Assembly (NCBI RefSeq): GCF_000001735.4
Contig: NC_003071.7
Coordinates: 5,263,151 to 5,327,150 of the forward strand
DNA length: 64,000 nt
Reading direction: 5' to 3'
Source of the DNA: Arabidopsis thaliana
Lineage: Eukaryota > Streptophyta > Magnoliopsida > Brassicales > Brassicaceae
The notes beneath the pieces were generated by a model. It ran no database searches. It was not told the origin of the DNA and saw nothing but the letters and a program-made list of their open reading frames with translations. Each line of letters starts with the position of its first letter. Within the stretch, counting starts at the first letter, position 1. Shown piece after piece: positions 12,777 through 25,760 of this stretch. The position numbers and the translations under genes are program-made.

Positions 12777-13908
12777 ATATCAGTAGAGGTGTTCATGGAT
12801 GATTTTTTCCATGTATGGCTCTTCCGTCTCCTCCTATTTGTTGAACATGTGCAGGGTACTCAAAAGATGTGAGGAGACAAACCTGGTGCTGAACTCGGAG
12901 AAATGCCATTTCATGGTTATAGAAGGCATCGTTTTGGGATACAAGATTTTGGAGGAGGGGATAGAGGTTGATAAGGCTAAGGTTGATGTGATGATGTAGT
13001 TACAGTCGCCAAAGACTGTCAAGGACAACGGGAATTTTCTTGGGCATGCAGGGTTTTACAGAAGATTCATCAAAGATTTTTCCAAGTTGCCCAGACCCTC
13101 ACGAGAGTGTTCTACAAGGAAACCAAGTTTACATTTGATGAAGAATGTTTGACAGCCTTTAAGTTGATCTACGAAGCTTTGGTCACTTCTCCAATAATCC
13201 AAGCTCCAAACTGGGACTACCCGTTTGAGATCATGTGTGATGCTTCAGATTTTGCAGTAGGAGCAGTTTTGGGTCAGTGGATTCATAAAAAACTTCATGT
13301 GATCTACTACACGACCAGAACGATGGTTGATGCACAAGTAAGGTATGCCACTACTGAGAAGGAAATTGTGGCTGTGGTATTCGCATTCAAGAAATTTAGG
13401 AGCTACCTGGTAGGTTCTAAGGTGACAATCTACACTGATCATGCCGCTCTGAGGCATATTTATGCGAAGAAGGATACCAAGCCTAGGCTGTTGAGATGGA
13501 TCTTATTGCTCCACGAGGGTAGCTAACAATCTATCTAGAATGAGAATCGAAGACGAGGTCCCTATTGACGACTCTATGCTAGAAGAACAGCTAATGGCAA
13601 TTAAGCAGCTGAACGAGAGCGCTCAAATTCTAAAATCACTCAATCTGGCATGTGCAATAGGAGATAAGCTTTCTTGGTATGCTGATCACGTCAACTACTT
13701 GGTGAGTGGTGAAGAGCCTCCAAATCTGTCAAGCTATGAGAAAAAAGTTCTTCAAAGACATACACCATTTCTACTAGGATGAGCCTTATCTCTACACACT
13801 TAGCAAAGATAAGATCTACACGCGAAGCGTATCATAATGTCAAACTGAAGGCATCCTGCCGCATTGCCATGGCTCTACCTATGGTGGCAACTTCGCAACA
13901 TTTAAGAC

Positions 13909-15079
13909 TGTAACGCCCGTGAACCGGAAAATCGGTTAGGATTTGTTTTTAAATCGCTCAGTTTACTCGGTTGGGTTAATAGAAACCCTAGAGTGTGCTT
14001 ATAAAAAAGGAAACTCAAAATTAGGGCTTTAGTTAGCCACTTTCTGTTTTATAAAGGAGAAAAAGAGAGAGAAGGAGAAAGAGCAGAATCTTTAGGGTTT
14101 GGGAGGAAACAGTTTCAACTTATCAAATCGTTGTCAAAGGTAAATAAATTTGATAGAGTTGTTCTCACGTCTTTTATCGTCATTCTCCAGTTTATAGAAG
14201 TGGATTTGGATTTAAATTTGTTTAGTTATTTGCAGTTTCGTGAGACACGTTTTCTCAGACGCGAATTAGGACCAGTGGGGATTGCAACTGAGATCGTGGT
14301 CTCATCTGGTTTCCGATCGGCACGATATTTTGTGGGCAGCTCTGTGACGTCTACGGGTAGCGTTTCACCGGAGGGATTTAATAGGGTTTCGTCTTTGAGG
14401 CTGTTGGTTTGTATTTTAGGGTTTCGTCTTTGAGGCTGTTTGTTTCTGTTTTTCATCTCGAGTTTGCTTCAAGATTGCTTTTGGTTGTGACTTGTTGTAA
14501 GATGTTTCTGGACTGTTTCAGACGCAAGGAGAGTCTCTTCTGGGTTTAATTGATGTTAGAATCAATTTGTTTAGGTGAGTGCGTGACCATGAGCTTATTT
14601 GAGCGATTGGGTTGTATGTTTTGTTTTGTGTGATGGTATGTAGGTGTGATGAATGTGTTTTTGGGTGAATTGTTCAATGACTGGTTCGTTTATGATGTAT
14701 TTGTGATTATACCCTTTTAATTACTTGTGTGTATAACTCCTAGATGGTAGGATCGCCTCACTAAGTATTTGTGATAATACTTACGCATCTCTTTCTTTTT
14801 TGGTGCAGGTAAAGATAAAGTGTGATCGTGGAATCATGGCAACGAAGAGAGGATGATTTAGGAACTCGTTTGGTTTATTTTTGTGTTTTGGTTATTGAAA
14901 CCGGTTAGGGTTGTGTTAGGATTGTTAGTCATTCTTAGTTTTGTTGGTTGAATTATTTACTTATTCATAAAATAGTATTTTTGACTTGAGGTTTAAATGT
15001 TGCTTTATTGGTTGGTTTAATTAAGTATTTATAGGAATATTTAATTATGTTTAAAAAAAAAATGGGTTGGGTTGTTTCA
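13909..15079 (+). mobile_element. Solo LTR in the Athila integrase gene, TSD AAGAC/AATAC
   Basis: A 1171-bp sequence with TGTAACGCCC and TTGTTTCA ends. It is flanked by AAGAC (13904-13908) and AATAC (15080-15084), a 5-bp TSD with one mismatch. Taking it out leaves the Athila integrase zinc-finger reading continuous across the site, which supports the borders. The family is unassigned; the TGTAACGCCC start is shared with the chromovirus LTR at 43694. Confidence 0.85.
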
Positions 15080-15136
15080 AATACAATGTCAAAAATCCTG
15101 CAAGTAGGTTTTCCGTGGCCGACAATGTTTAAGGAT

Positions 15137-16747
15137 TGATATGTCTATAATTTTGCATGATTTAGGCATACATTCTTCACCACATTGTCGTTGTTTAATC
15201 CACATTTCATCTCATTAGCAGCCGTTTTAGTGTGTTTTGCATACTTAGGACGATTTTGCATTAGCATTGCATGTGCATTGCATATTTGGTTGTTTTCAGG
15301 TACTTTGGATGCTTTCAGAGATCAAACAGAGGAGAAACAAATGACGCCTTCAGCCAAAGTACTCGATCGCAACCTCGGCGCCCTACCAGGGCAAATCAGC
15401 CCGGAGAAGCTAGCAGCTCAGTTTTACTCAATTGCGAAGCCGGAGGAATCACCAATCTTACACCACTCGATCACCACTCGACCACCAGGAGGCCTATCTG
15501 CTCATTGTGCACTCAACCAGACAAGCTAAGAATAAAGAAGAGAAGAGAAGCCGAAACAACCACTCGATCACCACCTCATCCACTCGATCGTTTGGTCGCT
15601 GGACCATTCTATCTTGTTTTCACTTCAGACCACTCGATCGCAAGGCGGAGTCCCTGAAGCCCAGTTTGATCAATGGCATACTCGATCACAGGGAGGCCCA
15701 TTTCATCCCATCAGATGCCAATGACATAGATGTCAATGACATACTCGATCGCAGGGTTCTTACGTGAAGATTACTATCTATCTAGTTTCCTTATTTGATT
15801 CATATTTTTGCTTATATAAAATGCCTCTAAGGGTTTTCCCTAGGGCACCCATCCATCCAACTTTAATCTATCTTTTACCTTAGACTCGTTTTTGCAGCCA
15901 CAATGTTTCTCCTACGACTTTGTATTCACTTTCAAGAATTTTATATTCAGTATTCGTTTTAATCCCTTTTCAATTATGTTATCAACTTTACAATCGTTGC
16001 TTTGCTATTGTCTTTGATTATGTCTGAGTAGTGAACCGTATTTCTGAGGATGTGATAGAGTAGTTGTGGTTTACTTGGTCGTGTTAGGTGGTTGAGATTA
16101 GAATACTAGAATCCCTGTTGGATTAGTTGCGCTTATTGCTTGTTCCTTTCTGATCATTTAGAATACGAATCCAAACATTCTTGCGTTAAAAGGTGTTCGA
16201 TGGAATGTTGGATCTATTAATTCCAGAGATATTCGCCTCTATCCCAAGGTATTGGCGGTGTAGAGAGGGTATTGGCTTTAACAAGTTGATTCGATGTTGC
16301 CTGCTTAGTTAGAGATCGCTAATGGTGATTAGGTTAGTGTCTAGCTCTTCTAGAGGATTCCTGTCATGGTAGTGAAGTAATCTGTTGTTGAACTTGTTGT
16401 CTAGGGATGGCTTCTGTGAAATTTTGTCAACCGCCTGAATAGATTAAGGAGACCACGCTATTCAATTACCTCATCCTTAGGAATCGTTTATCCATTTGAA
16501 TGTCTGTTATCATTTCTTCTTTGTTACTCATCTGTCTGTTATTGCCATTTTTGCTTTTAGTTTCATTTTATTTTTTCTTATTGCGTATTAGGACTGTTAG
16601 AACCAACCAACTCTCTACTTAGCCTGACTTAGAGCTTTCTAATCATATCCCATCTGTTTGCTTCACACCGGATTGGATTGACAACCTAAAATACTACAAC
16701 GACATGATTAGTGGTTTAGGAATTAATTGACTAAAAACCTACTATCA
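15137..16747 (+). mobile_element. Solo Athila-type LTR in the integrase gene, TSD AGGAT
   Basis: A 1611-bp LTR with TGATATG and CTATCA ends, flanked by a perfect 5-bp TSD, AGGAT, at 15132-15136 and 16748-16752. It is related to but clearly diverged from the LTR at 4255-6053: the parts around 16020-16420 and 16560-16747 align with about 5180-5560 and 5890-6053. It carries its own CTCGATC-type motifs near 15460-15760. No internal region is present, so it is a solo LTR left by LTR-LTR recombination. Confidence 0.88.
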
Positions 16748-19700
16748 AGGATACTTAGGAATTTGTCTCGAAATGTGATTCATGTAAGAGAAGAGGGAAC
16801 ATCAGCAGAAGGAATGAGATGCCTCAAAATCCGATCTTGGAAGTTGAGATCTTTGATGTTTGGGAATAGATTTTATGGGTCTAATTCCTTCTTCTTACAG
16901 AAATAAGTACATACTGATCGCAGTGAACTATGTATCAAAATGGGTCGAAGCCATATCTAGTCCCACCAATGATGCAAAAGTTGTGTTCAAGATTATCTTC
17001 CCGAGATTTTGGGTCCCGAGGGTTGTAATCAGTGACAGAGGGAAACATTTTATCAACAAGGTTTTTGAGAACCTTCTGAAGAAACACGGAGTAAAGCACA
17101 AGGTAGCCGCTCCTTATCATCCACAGACAAGCGAGCAGGTGGAATTCTAAAGATTGATCTGCGAAGCTCAATGACGCGCTATGGGCTTATAGAACAGCTT
17201 TCAAGACCCCTATCGGCACAACTCCTTTCAACCTTCTCTATGGAAAATCTTGTCAGTTACCTGTTGAAACAAGTCAAAATGAATTGCGAGCCGTTGTCTG
17301 TGACGATCTCGTAAAGGATCCCGGGGCGACATAGAATGTGCTTCCACACGAAGCTCTCGACCTGAGCGTCCTTGATAGTTGCATACGATTCGGCCTCTAT
17401 CCACTTCTTCTTCTACTTCGAGGGGTGCATATGAACGATGATGTCCATCGACCAAAGCATGAATGGATATGGCGAGGCGATTGATGAAAGAAGCTTGGCT
17501 GGTTGATGGATTGTGGGTGCGTGCCTTTGGCATTTTCGCATCGTTTTGAGAACTTTTTGCAGTCTTCGATCATTGTCGGCCAAAAAAATCTGTGGCGTTT
17601 AATCTTGATGGCTAGGGCTCTTCCTCCGTAGAGATTTCCACACGAGCCTTCGTGGATTTCTTCCATAACTTTGTGAGCTGCTTCTTTTTCTACGCAGGTC
17701 ATTAAAGGTCCGGATAATCGCCACTTGAAGAGTTTCTCCTCGACCAGAACGAAGCGTGCAGACTGAGCTTTCACCTTCCGAGCTTCCCACTTATCCGAAG
17801 GCACTTTCCCCTCGGATATATAGCTTTTGATGGGTTCTATCCATTCTGAATCACAACCCAAGTTCGAGCTGTCATTTGAATCCGAAGCATCTTCGCAATC
17901 TGCGGCATTCTGTATAGGAAAGGCATGTTCCTCTTTGTCGAGCTTGACACTAGGCTTTTCGATAAACTCGACTGGAATGAGTCTCCGAAGATTCGTGTTG
18001 GATGTTGAGGCCAAAGCAGTTAGGGCGTCGACCGACGAGTTTTCTCCTCAGGGAATCCTGGTCAACTCAAATTCGTCGAACTACTTCGCCTGACCTTGTA
18101 CATGAGCTAGATAAGCTTCCATTCTTTCGTCCCGGGCCGTGTATTCTTCGTTGAACTGATTCGCGACGAGCTGAGAATCGCAAAAAGGCTGATTTTCACG
18201 ATCTTCAGCCCCCGAGCTAGATTAAGCCCATCCACGGGCGCTTCGTATTCGGCCGCGTTGTTGGTCGCCTCAAAATTTAGTCTGAAAGATTGCTCGAGAA
18301 CCTTGCATGTAGGTGAAGTTAGACGGATACCTACGCCCGAACCTTGTTTCGATGACGATCCGTCCACGTGCAGGAGCCAAGTTGTATCGAGCGGATTCTC
18401 TCGAGTTTCTTTTGTAGGTAGTTCGACGATAAAGTCGGCTAGGACTTGGGACTTCGCGCACATCTTGTTTCGATATTCGATATCATACGATTACCCACTT
18501 AGCCAGACGACCTGATTGGCTTGGACTATGCAGGATAGCGCGGAGCGGCATGGATCCCATTACCACGATGGAGTGGGATTAGAAATAGGGCTGCAGTTTC
18601 CGAGGTGACATTACGACTGCTAAGGCGAGCTTCTCCATTTGCGGGTAGCGAGATTCTGCGCCGGTAAATGTTTGTGAGACGTAAAAGATCGGCTTTTGTT
18701 CGCCTCTATATTCCCGGACTTAAACTCCGCTGACCGCAGTATCTGATACGGCGAAATACAAATAGAGTGGTTCTCCGATTACAGGTTTCGCGAGGATTGG
18801 TGGGGTTGCCAGGTACTTCTTGGGTACCTGGAAAGCCTCCTCGCTTCAGGTTGTCCATTCGAACTTTTCGTTTCCCCGAAGCATGTCGTAAAAAGCCAAG
18901 CACTTGTTAGTAGATCGAGTGATGTATCAGTTAAGGGCTGTGATCTTCCAGTTAGACGCTACACTTTGTGTTTGTTTTGAGGCGATGCCATTCCCAATAA
19001 CGCCTCGATCTGCTTCAGATTTGCCTTGATGCCGCGTTGCGTGACTAGATATCCCAGGAACTCATCGAATCTTACTCCAAAGCGGCATTTGGCCGGATTA
19101 AGCTTTACCTTATAGAGGTTAAGCTGCCGAAAACACTCGCGTAAATGGGCTATGTGTTCTTCCTTTTCCATAGATTTTACCAACATATCATCGATGTACA
19201 CTTTCATCATTTTCCCGATCTGTAATGCGAAGATCTTGTTGACGAAACGCAGATAAGTCGCCCCAGCGTTTTTAAGTCTGAATGGCATCACTCGGTGACA
19301 AAAAATACCTTGCTATGTGTAGAACGCAGTTTTCTCTTGGTCCTCGGGGTTCATCATGATTTCGTTGTATCTGGCAAAAGCGTCCATGAAAGATAGCAAT
19401 TTGTTCCTAGAGGTTGATTCATCATGATTTCGTCTTTAAAACGTGCTGGGCCTTAATTAAACATAGGAGAAAGTTCTGGGCCGAATTTGGAAATCTTCAA
19501 AACATCAATAAGTTGCGTCTCGAAATTGCCGTCAGGTATTGGTGTTACTCGACACCTACGTGCATTTTCGTCTCCGGATTGCTTCTGCAGCTTAAGTTGT
19601 CTGTTGATCTCCAGAATGCTCCATAATCTCCAAATGCATCTCAAACATGTAAAGACCTGAAAAGGACTAGAAAAGACTATAGAAATAACAATTAGACTCT

Positions 19701-21189
19701 AAAACCTATACCTAAAACATAGTTAAAAACAGTAAAAAAGGGATATATCAACTCCCCCAGACTTAGCTTTTGCTTGCCCTCAAGCAAAACACAAAAGCCG
19801 AACCCGTGGAAGGGGTTTGAAAACACAGGAACTCCCAACATTCTCTAGTCTATTGCCATGACCATTCTAACCAAATCCATATGCCTAGCAGTTCTAATCA
19901 AATCCTAACCAACGTGTACTTCTTCACAAGCTTAAACAACATTCTAGATTCCATACCTAAGGTCCACAACAATATCCACCAGGCTTTCATCGATGGATCT
20001 CATCAAACAAGCTAACATTCAAGATCTTTCTAGACTCATTCCTGTACTATACCATGATAAATCGACCATTCTTTTATTATTTTTTTCTTTGGTGTTCTTT
20101 CTCTCCCCAGACTTATTCTTTTTAGAGAGTAAACAAAGGGGAACTCGCATACTAGATTGACACCCTCGGCATTTTTCCAACCTTTGTAATTGATCATTCC
20201 AAATAATGCATAATAATGGGGTCATAGGAAACATTCATACCCCTATACACTATCTGAAAATCGTCTCAATCTCTCATTATATTTTTTAAGGGGAGAGGAA
20301 CATATTCTGTTTATCACTTTGGTCTCAATATCAGGTATGAACAAGGAGTCAAGATCTATGAATACTAACCGTTTTAAGAGGTAAAAGGAAGAGCAGTGAG
20401 ATTAGCTCCAGCCTTAGTGGTTGAGTTGGAAACTAGGATATCCTCAAGTCTGTTGGTTTGCTATCTGAATTTTCGAATAGTCGGATTGAGTCGAACCTGT
20501 AGCATTCATTAACAAGGCAATAATCTAAAGAAATATAGATCATGATTCCTAAATAAACTAATGAATACGTTTTTTTTCTTTTTGGAATTCAATAAACTCA
20601 AAAACGAAAAATCATAAAAATCAAAAATAAAACCAATATTAGTAAGAACCTCCCCCTGACTTAAACGACAGTGTCCCTAGTGGCATTCAAATCCAGAGTA
20701 AGCGAGTAAAATAAAAGAAAAAGAAGAAGATAACCATACCAGTGGGTTGCCTCCCACTAAGCGCTTGTTTAGAGTCAATAGCTTGACTTTGATGGAGTAT
20801 GGGGATCAAGTGGATCTGAAGGTGGCAGTAAATGCTTTTTTGAAAGACGTCTCATCATCCAAGGTGGCTTATAGGCACTCGGTGTGTGAGGTAGACCAAA
20901 GAAGTGTGGAACATCAGCAGGGTGAGACTCAAGTATGGGTGGTATACTTCTTTTAACTGCACAATCATCAAAAGAATAAACAAGCGCTCGATGAGAAACT
21001 CGTGGCTTGCTAAACCGTGAAACAGTCTTTGAAAATTTTAAAGTCAAATTGATTATATCTGGAGGAAGAGATGAGTACCTTTGCCTCTTCGGATGTGGAT
21101 GCAGTTATAGAGGTGCATTGGTTGGTGTGACAACAGGTCCTGGAACAGCAGCAGTGGTCTGAACTTGCAAAGCAGCTTTAGTAGATAGT

Positions 21190-21810
21190 TCTGGTTCAGC
21201 CCGTTTGGGGTCGACATAGGTAATGGTGTCGATCGACACCATCTCTATAGATCAATTCTCAGCAGCGAATCTGGAGCTTGCTTCATGTGGGCGCTTGCTG
21301 TTGCTGAGTACCTGTTCTGAGACAACCCTTATCGTTGTCTTGTCAACTTGCTTCTCTGGAGCATCATCTCGTAGCATATCACTCTGAAGAGGGGGTGACA
21401 ACTTCTCTATATCAACCGGAGGCAACTGAAGTAGAGTCTCATCGATGATACCCATGCAATGCATATCACGAATTTCTGCTTGGACTGTCGAGGCAGTAGA
21501 CAATAAACGTTTTGTGTGTAAGCAATAGGCGGAGATTCAAGGCAGATAGGTGGAGTCTGAGTCTAGTGTCGAGCGACACTAGGTGAGTGTTGGTCGACAC
21601 CACTGTCTAGACTCAATCCTGCTCTATCAAACGTCAACACTGGCCTGTCTGTTTGGTGCTGGTGTCGATCGACATGAGGTGGTTGTCGTTCGACACCATC
21701 GGGAATAAGCGCCTCCTCCTCTGTGAAATTATTGGTTCCTCTCGACAAAGTCAAAACAGTGTCGTCAAGATTAATTAGCGTTGATCGACACCCTGATGTA
21801 TCGATCGACA
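21190..21810. repeat. TGTCGATCGACACC-type inverted repeats
   Basis: At least eight GTCGA-based palindromic motifs lie in about 620 bp inside the non-autonomous Athila-like element, for example near 21226, 21568, 21590, 21663, 21687 and 21784-21806. On the minus strand some encode SIDT or similar peptides. The same motif pair occurs in the 5' LTR of this element near 23528-23565. Confidence 0.75.
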
Positions 21811-22556
21811 CTGAGACGTTTCCTGCAACTGGACGAAATGAAGTCTAAGCTGAACATTCGCGATGAAGGATTGGGTTTAGTTGCTTTCCACTAGGTAGTG
21901 TGACTATATTGATAGAGGTGGAGGTGAGAGCTCGGATGTATGAGAGCGTAGATTGTCAATCTTGCTATAGAGAGAATCATGTTTGCTTTCGAGCTTTGTT
22001 AGGCCTGCAAGAAGTTGCGCAAGCATAGATTCCATTCTGGTCTCCGATGAGGGTGGAGGGGGGGGGCGTGGATAGGGTCAAAAATTGCTGAAACATGAGT
22101 TTCTTTGCTTGCGGTAGCTATCTCAGCTGAAATTCTTCGTTCAGTGTCAAATTCCTGTGTCGAAAGACTAGTTAAAGCATTGGTAATGAGGAGTAATGCT
22201 TCACTAGTAGTTTTTGTCATGAAGTTACACTAGCTCGCTCCATCAAGTTGAGTCTGGTATGGCGTGGCTATCCGTCTGTAGAAGATATTGATGAGTTGGC
22301 TCTGTTGGAAACCATGTTGGGGACATTCTCTCTAATAGGATTTGAATCTAATCCAAGCTGCCCAGTTGGTGTCGGTCAACACTATCGTCGAAATCTGCCA
22401 GCAGTTTGTTGCGTTCCATCTTTTAGCTCCCTTGTCACAGAAAAGAGAAGAAAGAAAACGCGTGAGAAACAAAAGAAAGAAAAATAAAAGCTTAGTTTAA
22501 ATTCTACACCTAGTCTAATGGTGAATCAAAGAGAACTTCGACAAAGGCGCCAAATT

Positions 22557-23758
22557 TGATATATGTCAAATTAATCCTAAGACCACTCTCTCAAATAAAG
22601 AGGTCAATTGCAGCACTTAGGGATCGAATTCACAAAGTTCTCGGATCACGCAATAAACTAAGGTTTTGAATTAAGCGAAGTAAAACAGTAATGAAAATAA
22701 GAGAAACAAAAGTAAGCAATAGCGAATTGTATGGTTGTGAAAATAGATAATAAAAACGTCAGGCTTAGGGTATTCTCAGGAAATAGATGATAGTAAATCT
22801 ATAAATAGCTAAGTTGTTATCGAACCGTTCTCAAACTCAAACTATGATTTTAGAGTAACAGGTGGCGTTCCGCGAAACCCTCTATACTTAGAGCTAAGAT
22901 AACCGGAGAAGCCGAGAAATCCTTTGCTAAATCATGCATTATTATCATGTTTGATTAGTTCACCTAGTATCTAAACCAGAGCCCTTCTATGAGCCTACCA
23001 GTTCTTTCTTAAATGCCTAGGCTCATCTATGATGGATCAAATAGCAAGTACCTATGGTGGGAATACCTATTATCTAATATCAAGTTCTAGTTAGCTACTC
23101 TAGAACTAGCATTAAGAACAATCAAGATGAAAAATCCTACAGATAACCTAGCAAGGGGGCAATCTACTAAATCATCTAAATCCCTAATGAGAAACCCTAA
23201 ACCTAACAAGAAAACTATTAAGACATGATCAAAGAAACACAAATCATAGTCTGAATAAGAAATCAATAATCAATATAACAAGAGAAAGAGTAAGAAAGAT
23301 CTTCTCTAAAGGGAGTCTCCACAGGGTTGTGCTCTCAAAGTACAAAAGAGATAGAGAATAGCCTCTCCAAGGTTAGGATCTAAAACAATGACCTAAAACT
23401 ATATATATATATATATGTATTAAAAACGTGTTGGGCCTTAATTAAATAGAGGAGAAAGTTTTGGGCCGAATTTGGAAATCTTCAAAACATCAATAAGTTG
23501 CGTCTCGAAATTGCCGTCAGGTATTGGTGTCGCTCGACACCAGGTGTGGTGTCGTTTGACACCTACGTGCATTTTCGTCTCCGGGTTGCTTCTGCAGCTT
23601 AAGTTGTCTGTTAATCTCCAGAATGCTCCATAATCTCCAAATGCATCTCAAACATGTATAGACCTGAAAAGGATTAGAAAAGACTCTAGAAATAACAATT
23701 AGACTCTAAAACCTATACCTAAAACATAGTTAAAAACAGTAAAAATAGGGATATATCA
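22557..23758 (-). repeat. 5' LTR of the short Athila-like element
   Basis: Both ends form the inverted TGATATAT / ATATATCA pair. The primer binding site sits just inside at 22536-22552. The matching 3' copy covers 19434-19750 and is similar over about 317 bp. Confidence 0.83.
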
Positions 23759-25760
23759 CTTCCTGTATCAACTAAAACTCGCTCGACGTTGAAAGCCCCG
23801 ATAGTCAATGTAATGACCAAGGGGTCGTTGTGCGGCTGATCCAAGCAGTTAATGTTGCTCTCATGGAAAGTGACTTTGTCATCTGGTCCGTTGAATGGTC
23901 GTGTCAAGTTACGATTTGAGTGATAAGCTTTGATTGATGTCGTTGTGTCATGACAAAAGACCGAATCTCCTAGAATTGTGAAGATTCTTCCCCGAGCAGC
24001 TTCCGATTCATCGTCATATGCCTCGCGGTTGCCTCTACCTCTCTTGGGTCCTTCGGGGTTTGCCGTAGGGGCTGTCTGCTCGGGGTTCACCACAATATTT
24101 ACCTGCTCGGTTTTGGCTTTCTCCGCTTCTAAATCTTTGATGGTCAAGCCTCCACCGATTTCACCAGCTAAGAACTTGGCCGCCAATTTCGCCCCGAGAC
24201 TACGACACCTAGAGGTATGATGACCCTAGCTTTTGTGCAATTTGCAGTATTCCTGCTCGTTTCCTGCAGGGTGGTCCTTCGTCAAAGTTAAGGATTCTCG
24301 TCCACTACCTCGGCCGTGGCCTCGCCCTCGATCTCGGGGCATGTCGGCTTGATAATTGTGGGCTCTGGAGAAGTTTCGCCCCTCGTGATGTACGAACGTC
24401 CCGCCTTGGGCGCGCTTTTTATGGCTCGGAGCGCTAGGGTGGAATTTTTTTGCCGTGGGATGCTTGTTTTGACGGCTCGTGCCTTTTCGACAGCAGCTCC
24501 ATTTCTTCCTCATGGGAAACATAATCCGAGGCTCGGTGCAGAGCGTCGCAGATTGTTTGGGGCTTGGACAGATTTAATTCCTTTCGAAACTCAGACTTGT
24601 ACCAAAGCGCCTCCTTCAGAGCAGAGAGAGCCGCGACGTCAATAATTCCCTCCACACTAGCTAGGGTAGACCGGAACTTTGTGAGGAAGTCCATGAGCGG
24701 CTCATTCGGCTGTTGAGATAGCGACCAAAGGTCGGAATCCAATGTGCCCGGATCAATAAGCACTGAGAATTGCTTGAGGAAAAGCGTCGAAAGCTCCTCG
24801 AAACTATCGACAAAATTTCCTTCAAGTCTTAAGAATAAAACTAGGACTGGTCCTTTCAAGTGCTCTACGAACAGATGACAGAGACCAGCGTCTCTCTCCT
24901 CCGGCTTGAACTTGTCTCGGGCCGCATAAATTATGAAAGATTTCAAATGACCCTTAGGGTAGGATGATCCGTTGAAGTAGTCGATTCTTAGTTTCCCCGG
25001 ATCTGAAATTATCGCGCTAGAGATCTTGCGAGTGAAAGGCGTGTTGTGGGATTCTTCTAGAATGCGATCGATTGTTAGGGCCGAGGAGACTGCGTTATGC
25101 ATCTGTGATCGTACGAGCTACATCTCGTTTTCCGCTTTGGCTAGGGAGAGCTTGATGGCATTTATTTCCTGCTCCATAGCTTATTCCTCAGCGCATCTAA
25201 TGTTTTCTTCCGAATCTTCGCCATCAGAGATTTCGATCTGGTCAGTCTCGTCAATTTCGGCTCGGGGAATTGGGACCCGTGGGTAGGCTTCCTCCACTCT
25301 GGTCGTCATGTTCTGTTCTCCCGAGGCTGTTGGTTCTGTTCAGGTTATGCCGAGTGCTGGCGCAGCCAAAATGGCCTCGTTGAGTTACCGGGTGTGTTGA
25401 ACATGAGTCTCGTTGGATTGAGATCTGCTGCTGCTCGCCGATCATGAAAGTGTCGTGCGCCGAAGCGAGTGGTCCTTACCTGCCCTTGAGAAGTAACCGC
25501 CTCGATCTGCTGGGCCAGGAACTGGTTTGCTTGCTCCTAATCGTTCACCTTCTTCTGGAGTTGTACCATCATGCTCCTCAGCTCTACTAGGACTGCGGGA
25601 GCGGCGACTTCAGGGGCGTTTGCCTAGACTGGAGGAACCGGGTTTCCCTCTGCGTCAACGATGGTAGCGGGATCTGGTTGTTGGTCATTGTTGCTTGATC
25701 GGTTGGTTCTGTGTTCTTGGAGTAAGAGAAATCTATTTTACCCTCCTACTAGGGCCAAAT

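Larger units (their letters stand above)
1..14558 (+). repeat. Tandem array of rearranged Athila units, period about 6.72 kb
   Basis: The sequence repeats head to tail with an offset of 6725 bp (for example 1195 to 7920, 2275 to 9000) and then 6723 bp (4433 to 11156, 13107 from 6384). About 2.2 units are visible and the window opens inside the first, so the array may extend to the left. Copies differ by only scattered substitutions by eye. The unit holds, in order, Athila pol pieces, part of a foreign LTR, an integrase C-terminal piece, the ATHILA ORF1 region, a polypurine tract and one long LTR. Similarity between units one and three stops at about 1110 and 14558, where unit three continues into a longer LTR. 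The near-identity indicates recent array formation by unequal recombination, or an assembly artefact. Confidence 0.93.
12777..17266 (+). mobile_element. Athila pol, unit 3, with two solo LTRs inserted, broken
   Basis: It starts as the third array unit: reverse transcriptase end (about 12790-13090), RNase H (about 13107-13525), linker and zinc-binding part of integrase (13540-13908). It resumes at 15085-15136 and again at 16753-17266 with the integrase core, which shows WGIDFMGL, SDRGKHF and PYHPQTS, the D and D blocks of the D,D,E core. Two solo LTRs (13909-15079, 15137-16747) split it. At about 17267 it abuts a Tat element of opposite orientation. Several breaks are present. Confidence 0.85.
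19434..23758 (-). mobile_element. Short non-autonomous Athila-like element inserted in Tat A
   Basis: On the minus strand the 5' LTR is 22557-23758 (1202 bp, TGATATATCC and CATATATCA ends). A primer binding site beginning TGGCGCCTTTGTCGAAG follows at about 22536-22552. The internal region of about 2.8 kb holds no pol, only low-complexity coding-like stretches with repeated SIDT-type peptides. A polypurine tract CTAAGTCTGGGGGAGT lies at about 19751-19766, before the 3' LTR copy at 19434-19750, which is much shorter than the 5' one. It is inserted at the protease DTGS codons of Tat A. The element is broken and lacks any known enzyme. Confidence 0.83.
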
